The notes under the pieces were generated by a model. The model did not search any database, had not been told where the DNA came from, and was given only the letters and a program-made list of their open reading frames with translations. From the NCBI GenBank assembly GCA_947065955.1, contig CAMSXY010000045.1, positions 1-8,174 of the forward strand: DNA of 8,174 nucleotides, written 5' to 3'. The stretch is from an uncultured Caryophanales bacterium (GTDB taxonomy: Bacteria > Bacillota_I > Bacilli_A > RF39 > UBA660). The position numbers were made by a program, and so were the translations under genes. Positions 1 to 6,094 of this stretch are shown here, in pieces; position 1 is the stretch's first letter, and each line of letters begins with the position of its first letter.

Positions 1-822
1 ATGAATATAACTAGATAAAGCATAGATTTGACTAGTTGGATTAATGGAATAAATATTTTCAAAATTATTTTCGATGTTATTCATAATATGATCTAAGGTA
101 GAATGTTGTTTTGCCTTATAAACACTGTATAAATAGCTATCGTTAATAGAACCATCTTTTGCATATTTTTTTATAGAAAGTGGATTGTTGTTTAAAGCTC
201 TCATTAAATCATTAGCACCACTCGTATATAAAATAATTGGATGATTACTATTTTGAATTTCTGTTGAAATATAAATGGAAGAATCTTTCTCTTCAATAGA
301 ATCTACAAATAAAGATCCTAAAAAACCAATATCAATAGGTAAATTAAAATCGGAAGATACCCTACTAAAAGCTTCTTGAGCACCTAATAAATTTAAAGTC
401 TTAATTTCTTCATAACTTAAATTACTATCTAAAATTTTATCAATATGATTTGTTTTATTAAATCTTAAAGAGGCTGCGTCTATAAATTGAACATTAGCGC
501 CTTCTTTTTTAAAAGCCTCTTCGATATACTCTATTACATTGGGTTCCCAAAAACATACATTTAAGTTTACAAGCTGGGAGTCATTTAAACCAACAAATGT
601 GATTTTTTCACCATTATAACAATCAACAATATCCTTAACTTTTTCCTGATCTAACTCAATCTTATTTAAAACATGATGCATATAAGCAGAATAACCACCT
701 AAACCAACTGCGGAGATGGTTGCTAAACTGACAACGCCTATCATAGTATTTCGAACTACTTTAAGGGTTTTTTTCGCTATTCTTTTTAAAGCTACTCCAT
801 TAACATAATTTACTTTTTCCAT
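1..822 (-). CDS. Membrane-anchored SGNH/GDSL-like hydrolase, partial (C-terminus off the left edge)
   Basis: The frame is open for all 274 codons from an ATG at 822 to base 1 with no stop, so the gene continues beyond the window. The start is supported by AGAAAGGA at 830-837, 7 nt upstream, and a good promoter at 864-892. Residues 1-25 are basic (several K/R), followed by one hydrophobic helix at about 27-49, which suggests a type II membrane anchor with an extracellular domain. A strand ending in G-L-N-D-S-Q (78-83) sits where SGNH block I (GDS) is expected, with Ser82 as candidate nucleophile. T-S-G-A-N-D (200-205) is a clear block III GxND motif. The final residues (I-N-P-T-S-Q-I-Y, 260-267) match the strand that follows block III in Bacillota SGNH proteins. 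The block V Asp/His would lie off the edge. Family members are esterases, lipases or cell-wall glycan de-/O-acetylating enzymes; the substrate is unknown. Block I is unusual (NDS, not GDS) and no clear block II Gly is visible, so activity is uncertain. Confidence 0.72.
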   Translation of the reverse strand, partial: MEKVNYVNGVALKRIAKKTLKVVRNTMIGVVSLATISAVGLGGYSAYMHHVLNKIELDQEKVKDIVDCYNGEKITFVGLNDSQLVNLNVCFWEPNVIEYIEEAFKKEGANVQFIDAASLRFNKTNHIDKILDSNLSYEEIKTLNLLGAQEAFSRVSSDFNLPIDIGFLGSLFVDSIEEKDSSIYISTEIQNSNHPIILYTSGANDLMRALNNNPLSIKKYAKDGSINDSYLYSVYKAKQHSTLDHIMNNIENNFENIYSINPTSQIYALSSYIH

Positions 823-863
823 ATAAAGATCCTTTCTAATATATATTGAATCGCAATGAGCTT

Positions 864-892
864 ATAATAGCATAAATTTTTTTTATTTTCAA
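864..892 (-). promoter_or_regulatory. Sigma-A-type promoter of the SGNH-like gene
   Basis: On the minus strand TTGAAA (892-887) is separated by exactly 17 nt from TATTAT (869-864), and the -10 is preceded by TG at 872-871 (TGCTATTAT, an extended -10). Transcription would start near 857, giving a leader of about 35 nt before the ATG at 822. Both boxes are one mismatch from consensus. The local sequence is extremely AT-rich, so chance matches are likelier than usual, but the spacing and the TG extension make this the best promoter in the intergenic region. Confidence 0.7.
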
Positions 893-1002
893 TCAATTAT
901 AAAAATTTTTTCAATTTATTTTAGTATAAAGTATTTTTTATCTAATAAAATTAATTTTTTTAAATTTTATATATAAATTAAACGAAATCTTCCATACTAA
1001 TA

Positions 1003-1010
1003 GTGGTGAT
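1003..1010 (+). promoter_or_regulatory. Ribosome binding site of the Rieske oxidoreductase
   Basis: GTGGTGAT lies 3 nt before the ATG at 1014. GGTGAT pairs with the ATCACC part of the 16S rRNA 3' tail. The same GGTGAT-N3-ATG layout is found before the genes starting at 4400, 6514 and 7033. Confidence 0.75.
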
Positions 1011-1013
1011 TCT

Positions 1014-2444
1014 ATGCAACATTCTTATTGGACAGAGTATTCTTTACAAAATCATTATCCTTCCCTAAAAAAAGATCTAAATACAGACATTTTAATTATT
1101 GGTGGGGGAATTACAGGAATTACGACTGCCTATTATTTACAAAATTCAAAATATCGGGTTTGCCTCATTGAAAAAGATGAAATGGGAAAAGGGGTTACGA
1201 GTTTAACAACTGGAAAAGTCTCTTACTTACAAGGTCTAAATTATCACAAAATTGCAAAGAAAAAAGATTACTCTACCAGTTATCAATATCTAAATTCGCA
1301 GTTAGATGCCATAAAACTTATAAAAGAAATTATTGCTAAAGAAAAAATCTCTTGTCAATTTGAAAGAAAAGATGCTTTTGTATTTACAAAATCAGAAAAA
1401 GATTTGAAAGATTTTAAAGAAGAAGAAAATTTTTTTCAAAGAAGTGGTATTTCTTTCCAAAAAGTCTCAACACTTCCCAATGGATTTCCTATTCTGTATG
1501 GCTTAAAATTAAATAATTCCTATGATTTTCATCCTCTTCGCTATTTAGATGGACTTTTATCAAGTATTAAGGGAGTTGATTTTTTTGAACATACTATGGC
1601 AACATCCATTCAAAAAAAAGAAGGAAAATACCTCGTTTCTACAAAACAGGGGGTCATTACTTGTTCTTTTGTAGTAGTAGCAACGCACTATCCCTTCTTT
1701 CTTTTTCCAGCACTGGTTCCTTTTAAAACAACCTTGGAAAAGACACACCTTTTGGCAAGTTCTTCCCCTACTTTTCCGATGCAGGCAATAGAATCTTCTA
1801 CGCCTTCCATCACTATGCGTTATTATCAGGACTTGTTTTTGTTTGGTGGAAATTCGTATTGTCCCGAAAAAGAATTTAATATGAAAAAGAAAAAAGAAGA
1901 AATAGAAGATTACTTTCATGAACATTTTTCTTCTTCCATTTCTTATGAATGGTCTATTTTTGATATTATGACCTTTGACCATCTTCCACTCATTGGAGAA
2001 GTAAAACCTCAATTTTATTTGGCTACTGGTTATAATAAATGGGGAATGACAAATGGTACTTTGGCTGGAAAAATAATCAGTGATCTTCTTTTAAAAAAAG
2101 AAAATCCCTATTGTTCTTTATTTGATCCAAAACGAGCTTTTTTTCTGTCTAGTATTCCAGCTATGGTTACAAATGCGCAAAGTTTTTTAAAAACAAAACT
2201 TTTTAAAAATCAACCTTTCTATAATGATAAAGTAACCTTTCAAACAGAAGGAGGAGTACCTTATGCTATATACGAAGATGAAAAAGGAATCCATAAAGTC
2301 ATTAATCGATGTCCTCATATGAAATGCAGTCTCCTTTTTAATGAAAAAGAAAAAGTCTGGGATTGTCCTTGTCATGGCTCTAAATATGATTTAGATGGCC
2401 ATGTATTAAAAGGACCTAGTACACAGGATATTACTCCAAAATAA
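1014..2444 (+). CDS. FAD-dependent oxidoreductase (DAO family) with C-terminal Rieske [2Fe-2S] domain
   Basis: A 476-residue protein of the DAO-plus-Rieske type (Bacillus YhfW-like architecture). The FAD-binding Rossmann motif is GGGITG at residues 30-35, with the ribose-binding acid E53 ending the second strand (CLIEKD). It is followed by the family's T-S-L-T-T-G-K segment (62-68). G-Y-N-K-W-G-M-T-N-G (339-348) is the C-terminal FAD-contact region of the DAO fold. The Rieske domain covers about 400-476: C433-P-H435 and C451-P-C-H454 give CxH-x15-CxxH, the four cluster ligands. C438 and C453 match the extra disulfide cysteines of bc-type Rieske proteins. There is no signal peptide, so it should be cytosolic. 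The likely reaction is oxidation of an amine or amino-acid-like substrate with electrons passing from FAD to the cluster; substrate and acceptor are unknown. The protein stops soon after box II (D-I-T-P-K), slightly short for the family. It starts at GTGGTGAT-N3-ATG and is its own transcription unit. Confidence 0.9.
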   Translation: MQHSYWTEYSLQNHYPSLKKDLNTDILIIGGGITGITTAYYLQNSKYRVCLIEKDEMGKGVTSLTTGKVSYLQGLNYHKIAKKKDYSTSYQYLNSQLDAIKLIKEIIAKEKISCQFERKDAFVFTKSEKDLKDFKEEENFFQRSGISFQKVSTLPNGFPILYGLKLNNSYDFHPLRYLDGLLSSIKGVDFFEHTMATSIQKKEGKYLVSTKQGVITCSFVVVATHYPFFLFPALVPFKTTLEKTHLLASSSPTFPMQAIESSTPSITMRYYQDLFLFGGNSYCPEKEFNMKKKKEEIEDYFHEHFSSSISYEWSIFDIMTFDHLPLIGEVKPQFYLATGYNKWGMTNGTLAGKIISDLLLKKENPYCSLFDPKRAFFLSSIPAMVTNAQSFLKTKLFKNQPFYNDKVTFQTEGGVPYAIYEDEKGIHKVINRCPHMKCSLLFNEKEKVWDCPCHGSKYDLDGHVLKGPSTQDITPK

Positions 2445-2468
2445 AAAATACGCAAATGCGTATTTTTT
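2443..2468. terminator. Bidirectional Rho-independent terminator between convergent genes
   Basis: AAAAAATACGC (2443-2453) and GCGTATTTTTT (2458-2468) form a perfect 11-bp stem with an AAAT loop. The A/T flanks give a T run on the 3' side in both directions (TTTTTTATTATC on plus, TTTTTTATTTTGG on minus). The hairpin begins inside the TAA stop of the oxidoreductase and ends 2 nt before the stop of the D-Ala-D-Ala ligase, so one element serves both genes. Confidence 0.9.
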
Positions 2469-2469
2469 A

Positions 2470-3654
2470 TTATCTTAACTTTCCTTTCATACCTTTTCCG
2501 CCTTTTAAACCATTAAAGTTGCTTAAAATATTGGTATCAAAAGAATAGACTTTTTTCATTTTCTTACGATAATCTTTAATAGCAATATTAATAACCATAT
2601 CTAATAAATCTTCATATTTTACGCCAACAGGTTCCCAAAGGTAAAAAGAAAGAGATCCTGGAATAGTATTCGGTTCATTGATATAGACTTTCTTTTCTTC
2701 ACGATCAATTAAATAATCAATACGACAAACTCCTGATAAATTTAATATACGAAAAACTTTTTTAGAAAGTTCAATAATTTCTTCCTTTAAAGAGTCGTCA
2801 ATACGGGCTGGAATTACACGGCCTGTACTTGCCATTCCTTTGGAAGAAGACATTTTTCCTCCTCCAAGATATTTATCTTTATAGGATAGAATTTCATCAC
2901 TTCCCATAACTTCTTCAATAGCACTTACACTACATTCTTCATAATTTCCAATAACACTTGCATTTACTTCTATTAAATTAGAAACAGCTTTTTCAATAAC
3001 AATTTTAGTATCATACTTCATCGCTTCTAAAATAGCATCGTCCAATTTTTCTAGACTTTTTACAATTTCAATTCCAACACTACTTCCAAGAGTCGCTGGC
3101 TTTACAACTACAGGAAAACCTAATTCTTGTACCTTTTTTTCAATATCCGCTTTATTTAAAGTGTATTCATTATCAAAAAACCATATATAAGAAACAATCG
3201 GTAGATTATTGCTTTCAAAAACTTGTTTCATAATAACCTTGTCTTGTCCAAGGGCACTTCCTATTACATGACTTCCTACATAAGGAATTCCTAAATTTTC
3301 TAAAAATCCTTGGATGGTTCCATCCTCTACATTGTTTCCATGAACAATTGGAAACATAATATCAATGTCTGTAATGATTTTTTTAAAAAATCCTAATGAT
3401 TGTGCGAAACATTTTCCTTCTTTGTGAAAAAGAACACATTTCTTCGCATATCGTTTTAACAAATCCATATCTTTGTAAAGATTAATGTCCATAAGCATTT
3501 TCCCACAATAGATAGTACGATCTTTTGCAATATAAAAAGGAATAATATCATATTTTTCTTGGTTCATATGATTCATAGCTTGTACAGCACTAATCACACT
3601 TACTTCATGTTCAACGGTATTTCCTCCAAATATAACTCCTACTTTTATTTTCAT
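2470..3654 (-). CDS. ddl: D-alanine--D-alanine ligase
   Basis: A 394-residue ATP-grasp ligase that joins two D-alanines for the peptidoglycan stem peptide (cytosol). The N-terminal domain has G-G-N-T-V-E15-H-E-V-S and H105-G-N-N-V-E-D-G. The central ATP-grasp segment has K185-P-A-T-L-G-S191-S192-V-G. The omega-loop has D-K261-Y262, the Lys-Tyr pair found in D-Ala-D-Ala ligases, so D-Ala rather than D-lactate specificity is likely. The C-terminal domain has R311-x-D313 and N326-E327-P-N329-T-I-P-G, the Mg/ATP ligands. Variants from E. coli DdlB include HGNNVEDG in place of HGxxGEDG and NTIPGS in place of NTxPGMT, which I associate from memory with a Bacillota subgroup. The protein is longer than DdlB (about 306 aa), with an expanded middle and a Gly/Lys-rich tail (N-G-L-K-G-G-K-G-M-K). 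The ATG at 3654 has GAGG 6 nt upstream; the alpha/beta hydrolase ends 11 nt before it, so the two are co-transcribed and probably translationally linked. Confidence 0.93.
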   Translation of the reverse strand: MKIKVGVIFGGNTVEHEVSVISAVQAMNHMNQEKYDIIPFYIAKDRTIYCGKMLMDINLYKDMDLLKRYAKKCVLFHKEGKCFAQSLGFFKKIITDIDIMFPIVHGNNVEDGTIQGFLENLGIPYVGSHVIGSALGQDKVIMKQVFESNNLPIVSYIWFFDNEYTLNKADIEKKVQELGFPVVVKPATLGSSVGIEIVKSLEKLDDAILEAMKYDTKIVIEKAVSNLIEVNASVIGNYEECSVSAIEEVMGSDEILSYKDKYLGGGKMSSSKGMASTGRVIPARIDDSLKEEIIELSKKVFRILNLSGVCRIDYLIDREEKKVYINEPNTIPGSLSFYLWEPVGVKYEDLLDMVINIAIKDYRKKMKKVYSFDTNILSNFNGLKGGKGMKGKLR

Positions 3655-3665
3655 ATTCTACCTCA

Positions 3666-4400
3666 CTAACTTTCTAAAAAATTATTTACGATACTGACCG
3701 TTTGACCAATTCGTTCTAAGTATGCGTAATGGGTACAGCCTTCGTAAACAATAACTGCTGAATCCACAATCATCTTTTCTAATTCATAGGCTCTTTTTAT
3801 AGGAACCATTTTATCCTCGTCTCCCCAAATCAAAATAGTTGGACAATGGATCTTTTTGGCATCCTCACTCACATCTAAATTAACATGTTTAACAAGAATC
3901 TGTCGCATTTTTTCGGATGCATTTTTGTAATCTGTAGATCCCATATGTTTTTTTGCGAATTTCTCAAAACGTTTCATAAACGGAATTTGTTTCATTTTTT
4001 TTAACATTTTAATTTTAAGAGAATCTGCTTTTTTTTCTCCGCAATATGGACTTCCGAGAAGAATTAATTTTTTTACATGATAGCGACTTGCATAAACCAT
4101 CGCAATTTTTCCTCCAAAAGAATGTCCAATAAAAGAAACGACTTTTAAATTCAAATGTTCTATAGTGGATTTTACCGCTTCTACATACTCATATATCGTC
4201 CATACTTCTTTAGGTTCTTCGCTTTTTCCAAATCCAGGTAAGTCGATGAGTAATATATTATGTCTTTTCCGAAGAGGGTTCGCAATAGGTTCCATCATTT
4301 GGATATTTTGCCCCCATCCATGTAAAAGAACAACTGTATCCTTTTCATTATTATCATAATATTCATAATGTATATTCACGTTTTTTACGATTAAGTTCAT
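3666..4400 (-). CDS. Alpha/beta-fold hydrolase
   Basis: A 244-residue cytosolic alpha/beta hydrolase of usual single-domain length. The oxyanion strand is L-L-H27-G-W-G. The D-L-P-G-F-G-K-S segment (53-60) is typical of this fold. The nucleophile elbow is G92-H-S94-F-G-G. The acid is D196 in W-G-D-E-D-K-M-V-P, and the catalytic His is H224 in C-T-H-Y-A-Y-L-E. The triad is therefore complete, with a lid region at about 122-175 rich in Lys. The family includes esterases, thioesterases and C-C hydrolases; the substrate cannot be read from the sequence. The gene is directly upstream of ddl (11-nt gap) and has its own extended -10 promoter overlapping the end of the CPBP gene, so a role in envelope precursor metabolism is possible but only inferred from context. 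The start is supported by AAGGTGAT-N3-ATG. Confidence 0.9.
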   Translation of the reverse strand: MNLIVKNVNIHYEYYDNNEKDTVVLLHGWGQNIQMMEPIANPLRKRHNILLIDLPGFGKSEEPKEVWTIYEYVEAVKSTIEHLNLKVVSFIGHSFGGKIAMVYASRYHVKKLILLGSPYCGEKKADSLKIKMLKKMKQIPFMKRFEKFAKKHMGSTDYKNASEKMRQILVKHVNLDVSEDAKKIHCPTILIWGDEDKMVPIKRAYELEKMIVDSAVIVYEGCTHYAYLERIGQTVSIVNNFLES

Positions 4401-4415
4401 CTCATCACCTTATTT

Positions 4416-4444
4416 ATTATAACATTTCCTCTTTTTTATCCAAA
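4416..4444 (-). promoter_or_regulatory. Extended -10 promoter for alpha/beta hydrolase-ddl
   Basis: TGTTATAAT (4424-4416) on the minus strand is a perfect extended -10 box. It overlaps the TAA stop of the CPBP gene (4419-4417). The -35 is weak (TTTGGA, 4444-4439, 17-nt spacer, or TTGGAT with 16). Transcription would start near 4409, only about 9 nt from the ATG at 4400, placing the Shine-Dalgarno (AAGGTGAT) at the very 5' end of the message. Confidence 0.65.
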
Positions 4445-5205
4445 GTATTTTTGCAGATTCTTCCAGTGATTTTTTGTTTTTTACAAAAATAGACAACTCC
4501 TATACCCAAAAGAAAAATAAAAATTTGCATATAAAAAGGAATTTTTTCTAAAATAGGATTTCCTATAAAGAAAAAACCATTTAAAAAACAATGAAGAAAA
4601 ATAGAAATTTTTATGTTTTGCGTCTTTATATACACATAGTTCAAAAAACTTCCTACGGCAAAAGCATATAGCATTTGTAAAATATCACCATGCATTATAC
4701 TAAAACAAAAACTGGTTATAAACATCGCTTTATATAAAGAAACTTTCTTTTTTAAACGTTCAAAAACAATTCCTCGAAAAAGATATTCTTCTAAAATAGG
4801 TCCTAAGAAAACCGTTGATAAAAGAAGTTCCCAAACGATTTCTTGATTCCTATAACGATTACTTAAAGAAAAAAGATGATTGATCCCACTATTTAAAAAA
4901 TGAACAAGAAGTGCAATGCTTAAAATTTCTAGTATTAGTATTGGTAAAATAGAATAATTTATGCTTTTGGATTTTATTTTTTGTTTTTTATAAATTTTTT
5001 TAAAAATTGGATAAAAGATGATAAAAGATAGGATCCCTATCCAAATTACATTTTCTTTTAAAAATAAAGATAATGCATTTTCATACAACTCACTACCTAC
5101 TTCATAATTGGTACGCATTGTAAAAAAAGCAGAAAAAATGGTTGTTATAAAAAATTGGCCAATTAAAAATACAATTGGCCATATAACTATATTGCGATAT
5201 TTCAC
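4417..5205 (-). CDS. CPBP-family intramembrane glutamic protease (Abi/CAAX-like)
   Basis: A 262-residue polytopic membrane protein with about seven or eight hydrophobic segments. The CPBP signature is complete: motif 1 E139-E140-Y-L-F-R144 within G-P-I-L-E-E-Y-L-F-R-G, motif 2 F168-S-I-M-H172, and motif 3 H205-C-F-L-N209. In the family these residues form a Glu/His active site in the membrane (Rce1-type CAAX endopeptidases). In Bacillota such proteins process peptides or help with bacteriocin immunity, and many have no known substrate. The start is GTG at 5205; its G is also the last base of the TAG stop of the SPFH gene (TAGTG), so translation is coupled. The ribosome site is weak (GAAAGAT), consistent with re-initiation. 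No CAAX substrate, bacteriocin gene or double-glycine peptide is visible nearby, so its target may be the adjacent SPFH/NfeD complex or another membrane protein; that is speculation. Confidence 0.9.
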   Translation of the reverse strand: MKYRNIVIWPIVFLIGQFFITTIFSAFFTMRTNYEVGSELYENALSLFLKENVIWIGILSFIIFYPIFKKIYKKQKIKSKSINYSILPILILEILSIALLVHFLNSGINHLFSLSNRYRNQEIVWELLLSTVFLGPILEEYLFRGIVFERLKKKVSLYKAMFITSFCFSIMHGDILQMLYAFAVGSFLNYVYIKTQNIKISIFLHCFLNGFFFIGNPILEKIPFYMQIFIFLLGIGVVYFCKKQKITGRICKNTLDKKEEML

Positions 5206-5207
5206 TA
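5203..5207 (-). promoter_or_regulatory. TAGTG stop/start overlap coupling qmcA-like and CPBP genes
   Basis: On the minus strand TAG (5207-5205) ends the SPFH frame and GTG (5205-5203) starts the CPBP frame, sharing the G at 5205. No strong Shine-Dalgarno precedes the GTG, so termination-reinitiation is the likely way the protease is translated, tying its dose to the SPFH protein. Confidence 0.7.
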
Positions 5208-6092
5208 TTTTTTATCTTTCAACATTTCGCTGATTGTCGTACCAATTGTCGCAATATTTTGTAAATTTGAAGGAACAATAATTTTTGTAGATTGTCCGTT
5301 TGCGAGATTTGAAAGAGCCTCTAAACCTTTTAAAGTTAATACAGATTCATCAGCTTTAGCTTCTTTTAAAAGACGTATTCCTTCGGCTTCAGCCTGTCTT
5401 AGTTTTAGGATAGCTTCCGCTTCTCCTTCTGCTTTTTTAATTTTAGAAAGCATTTCGGCTTCCGCTCTTAAAATAGAACTTTCTTTTTCTCCTTCTGCAA
5501 TGAGGATACTTGATTTTTTTTCTCCTTCTGCTTGCAGAATTTTTTCTCTTCTTTCACGCTCTGCACGCATTTGTTTTTCCATCGCTTCTTGAATATCTCT
5601 TGGTGGAATAATATTTTTTACTTCTACACGGTTTACTTTAATTCCCCAAGGATCTGTTGCTTCGTCTAAAATGGAACGCATTTTGGAATTGATGATATCA
5701 CGTGAAGTAAGTGTTTGGTCAAGTTCCAATTCTCCTATAATATTACGAAGTGTTGTTGCTGTTAAATTTTCAATTGCGTTAATTGGATGATCTACTCCAT
5801 ATGTATAAAGTTTTGGGTCTGTAATTTGAAAATATACAACTGTATCGATTTGCATTGTTACATTATCTTTTGTAATAACAGGTTGTGGGGCGAAATCTTT
5901 TACAATTTCTTTTAAAGTAATTTCTCCTGCAACACGATATAAAAAAGGAATTTTAAAATGGAGTCCATGATGCCAGGTTGCATAATAAGAACCAATTCGT
6001 TCAATTACATATGCTTTTGATTGTGATACTACTTTGACATTAGGAATTACTAAAATTCCTACTAAAAATAAAATAATTAAAAACCATTCCAT
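5205..6092 (-). CDS. qmcA: SPFH/Band 7 (stomatin-like, QmcA-type) membrane scaffold protein
   Basis: A 295-residue protein close to E. coli QmcA in length (about 305) and layout. An N-terminal helix (3-18) anchors it. The SPFH/PHB domain covers about 20-165, with Y-V-I-E-R-I-G-S-Y (28-36) and a proline-rich exit, I-I-P-P-R (161-165). The coiled coil that follows (about 166-247) starts with the hallmark M-E-K-Q-M-R-A-E-R-E-R-R. It then has an 11-residue repeat beginning at A188, A199, A210 and A221 (AEGE/AEAE), a right-handed hendecad coil. The tail (271-290, I-V-P...I-G-T-T-I-S-E-M) matches QmcA's C-terminal oligomerisation region. Such proteins form large cage-like oligomers on the membrane that organise microdomains and regulate membrane proteases; in E. 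coli and most bacteria they are paired with NfeD, as here. GGAGG lies 7 nt before the ATG, formed by the last codons of nfeD; the stop of nfeD is 2 nt away, so the genes are tightly coupled. Confidence 0.92.
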   Translation of the reverse strand: MEWFLIILFLVGILVIPNVKVVSQSKAYVIERIGSYYATWHHGLHFKIPFLYRVAGEITLKEIVKDFAPQPVITKDNVTMQIDTVVYFQITDPKLYTYGVDHPINAIENLTATTLRNIIGELELDQTLTSRDIINSKMRSILDEATDPWGIKVNRVEVKNIIPPRDIQEAMEKQMRAERERREKILQAEGEKKSSILIAEGEKESSILRAEAEMLSKIKKAEGEAEAILKLRQAEAEGIRLLKEAKADESVLTLKGLEALSNLANGQSTKIIVPSNLQNIATIGTTISEMLKDKK

Positions 6093-6094
6093 AT

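Larger units (their letters stand above)
823..1013. other. Divergent intergenic region, very AT-rich
   Basis: This gap separates the divergent SGNH-like gene and the Rieske oxidoreductase. It holds the minus-strand promoter at 864-892 and long A/T runs, including a 12-base palindrome (TTTATATATAAA, 966-977). Several plus-strand -10-like strings are present (TATAAA at 925-930, TATATAAA around 970-977, CATACT at 993-998), but none has a convincing -35 at 16-18 nt, so I cannot choose the promoter of the oxidoreductase. No RNA gene, riboswitch-like structure or short coding frame with a Shine-Dalgarno is visible. Confidence 0.6.

Noticed and set aside
966..977. Palindrome TTTATATATAAA as an operator in the divergent region
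   Set aside because: In a stretch of almost only A and T such palindromes are common by chance, and there is no neighbouring regulator gene to link it to.
1560..2012. A 150-codon open frame on the minus strand inside the Rieske oxidoreductase
   Set aside because: It has no Shine-Dalgarno and a low-complexity Phe/Lys composition, and it lies wholly within a strongly supported gene on the other strand. The same applies to the shorter antisense frames at 2187-2375, 4165-4359, 6034-6321 and 7655-7888.
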